NCBI RefSeq assembly: GCF_017302275.1
Contig: NZ_JAFLDR010000010.1
Coordinates: forward strand, 62,001-126,000
DNA from: Sulfuritalea sp.
GTDB taxonomy: Bacteria > Pseudomonadota > Gammaproteobacteria > Burkholderiales > Rhodocyclaceae
Reading direction: 5' to 3'
Length of the DNA stretch: 64,000 nt
Below, one piece after another: positions 62,502 through 64,000 of this stretch. Position numbers and translations under genes: made by a program. A model generated the notes under the pieces. It was not told where the DNA came from, did no database searches, and saw only the letters and a list, made by a program, of their open reading frames with translations. The stretch's first letter is position 1; each line of letters begins with the position of its first letter.

Positions 62502-64000
62502 ATGCCAGCCAGCGCGCTGAAAATCCTCTCCGTCATCCCGCCGATGACGCAGGTGAACACGCCCTATCCGTCGACGGCCTACCTGACCGGCTTCTTGCGC
62601 TCGCGAGGGGTCGACGCGGTGCAGGAGGACCTGGCGCTGGCCTTGGTCTTGCGCCTGTTTTCGCCGGTCGGCCTGCGCGATATCGGCCAGTGCATCGAGG
62701 CGCTGCCGCCGCAGCAGCGCTCGCCGCGAGTGCAGGCCTTCGACACGCAGTTCGCGCGCTACCTGGCGACGGTGGGGCCGGTGGTGGCCTTTCTCCAGGG
62801 GCGCGATCCGTCGATCGGGCATCGCATCGCCGGGCGCAACTTCCTGCCGGAGGGTTCGCGTTTCGAGCCGCTCGACGCCTACGTCGACGACGAAGGGGGA
62901 GATCCCCTGGCCTGGGCCTTCGGTGCGCTCGGCGTGACCGATCGCGCGCGGCATTTCGCCACCCTGTATCTCGATGACATCGCCGACGCGCTGCGCGAGG
63001 CGGTCGATGCGCGCTTCGAGTTCGTCCGCTATGCCGAATCGCTGGCGCAGAGCCAGGCCAGCTTCGATCCGCTGGCGCAGGCGCTGGCGGCGCCGGAGAC
63101 CCTGGTCGACCGCACCCTGCGCGAGCTGACCGAGGACGCGCTGACGTGCCATGTGCCGCGCGTGGTGCTGCTCTCCGCGCCCTTCCCCGGCAACGTCTAT
63201 GGCGCCTTCCGCATCGCGCAGGCGATCAAGGCGCGCGACCCGGCCATCGTCACGGTACTCGGCGGCGGTTTCGCCAACACCGAGCTGAGGGAGCTGTCCG
63301 AACCGCGCGTGTTCGACCATTTCGACTACGTGACGCTGGACGACGGCGAGCGTCCCCTGCTGGCCCTGCTCGAACACCTGCGCGGCAAGCGCCCGCGCGA
63401 ACGCCTGGTGCGGACCTTCCTGCGCGTCGATGGCGTGGTGCGCTACGTCGACGCCGGCGAGCCCGACATCCCCTTCGCCGAGGCCGGTACGCCGACCTGG
63501 GACGGCCTGCCGCTGGACCGTTACCTCTCCCTGCTGGACATGCTGAACCCGATGCACCGGCTGTGGTCCGATGCACGCTGGAACAAACTCACCGTCGCGC
63601 ATGGCTGCTACTGGAAAAAGTGCAGCTTCTGCGACGTCTCGCTCGATTACATCTCACGCTATGAAGCCCTTGCCGCGGCGACCCTGGCCGATCGCATCGA
63701 GGCGATCATCGCCGAAACCGGGCAGACCGGCTTCCATTTCGTCGACGAGGCGGCGCCGCCCAAGGCGCTCAAGGCGCTGGCCGACGAACTGCGCCGGCGC
63801 AATCGAGCGATTTCGTGGTGGACCAACATCCGTTTCGAGAAGTCCTTCACGCCGGAACTGTGCGCCGAACTGGCCGATGCCGGCTGCATTGCGGTGTCGG
63901 GCGGCCTCGAGGTGGCCTCCGACCGCCTGCTCAAGCTGATGCAGAAGGGTGTCTCGGTGGCGCAGGTGGCGCGCGTCACGCGCGGCTTCTCCGAGGCCGG
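62502..64000 (+). CDS. B12-binding domain radical SAM protein (C-terminus outside window)
   Basis: The frame from ATG 62502 is open for 499 codons to the window edge. Residues about 1-330 are a cobalamin-binding-like Rossmann region (ILSVIPPMTQVNTPYPSTAY, VLLSAPFPGNVYGAFRIAQA, VTVLGGGFANTEL). The radical SAM part starts at VAHGCYWKKCSFCDVSLDYI, with cysteines spaced CX4CX2C rather than the canonical CX3CX2C. FHFVDEAAPP and WWTNIRFEKSFTPELC continue the barrel. The substrate is unknown. The longer CX4C spacing is also seen in other B12-type radical SAM proteins with GCxW. Confidence 0.85.
   Translation, partial: MPASALKILSVIPPMTQVNTPYPSTAYLTGFLRSRGVDAVQEDLALALVLRLFSPVGLRDIGQCIEALPPQQRSPRVQAFDTQFARYLATVGPVVAFLQGRDPSIGHRIAGRNFLPEGSRFEPLDAYVDDEGGDPLAWAFGALGVTDRARHFATLYLDDIADALREAVDARFEFVRYAESLAQSQASFDPLAQALAAPETLVDRTLRELTEDALTCHVPRVVLLSAPFPGNVYGAFRIAQAIKARDPAIVTVLGGGFANTELRELSEPRVFDHFDYVTLDDGERPLLALLEHLRGKRPRERLVRTFLRVDGVVRYVDAGEPDIPFAEAGTPTWDGLPLDRYLSLLDMLNPMHRLWSDARWNKLTVAHGCYWKKCSFCDVSLDYISRYEALAAATLADRIEAIIAETGQTGFHFVDEAAPPKALKALADELRRRNRAISWWTNIRFEKSFTPELCAELADAGCIAVSGGLEVASDRLLKLMQKGVSVAQVARVTRGFSEA

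Overview
The window looks like a chromosomal stretch of a high-GC betaproteobacterium, most likely of the Rhodocyclales/Sterolibacteriaceae kind. Reasons: base composition, the order cyaY / lptM-lysA / mrcA / pilMNOPQ-aroK-aroB-dgt-gltBD, hslVU behind a STAS-domain gene, and many four-base ATGA overlaps. The species assignment is inference; no rRNA or tRNA gene is present to anchor it. Genes are densely packed and almost all look intact; only the two edge genes (dctP and a radical SAM enzyme) are cut by the window.

Layout. 1-4672: a TRAP carboxylate transporter (dctP, dctM, dctQ, minus strand) divergent from a GntR/FCD regulator, followed by a class V aminotransferase. 4776-7177: rapZ, a NusG-domain-II protein, a Gx-family membrane protein and a LON-substrate-binding-domain protein in an overlapping operon. 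7135-13421: mutY, purT, a flavin reductase, a DUF1499 protein, a small two-repeat protein divergent from a LysR regulator, and rlmI.

13471-22774 is a zinc-homeostasis locus. A Fur/Zur-type repressor gene and a ZIP transporter gene diverge from one perfect 9-1-9 palindrome. Leftwards run ZIP, DUF2796, a LolD-like ATPase, an FtsX-like permease and DUF3299, matching the PA4063-PA4066 type of zinc-responsive operon. Rightwards run zur, a DUF2946-like protein, a coiled-coil outer-membrane barrel, a ZnuA-like binding protein, a ZnuB-like permease without a ZnuC ATPase, a histidine-rich exported protein and DUF1826. A 269-bp miniature inverted-repeat element with TA ends sits between the FtsX-like permease and DUF3299 and supplies the permease stop codon.

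22889-30046: a STAS protein, hslVU, an AEC transporter, a Bcr/CflA-type exporter, and a two-gene unit (AAA/DUF4143 ATPase plus a protein with two similar beta-rich segments). 30397-33192 is a lower-GC restriction-modification island: an M.EcoRII/Dcm-like cytosine methyltransferase with altered motifs, an HNH nuclease, a small unknown protein and a stand-alone EcoRII-type catalytic domain. The same 13-mer lies on both sides in the same orientation.

33491-42067: an RND efflux permease with its adaptor, lysA, lptM, cyaY and the class A penicillin-binding protein gene mrcA. 42235-50258: pilMNOPQ (type IV pilus alignment complex and secretin), aroK, aroB and a dGTPase-like gene. 50294-56537: gltBD, preceded by a sigma-70-like promoter and an intrinsic-terminator hairpin inside the leader. 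56545-64000: glmU-glmS, a lipoprotein, a SRAP/YedK protein, fbp and the start of a B12-binding radical SAM protein.

Short dispersed repeats recur between and inside genes. They include a 33-nt unit at 4693 and 10643, a related segment inside hslU, a second family at 1936 and 8248, and a 13-mer with four exact and four one-mismatch copies. They are among the most genome-specific signals in the window.
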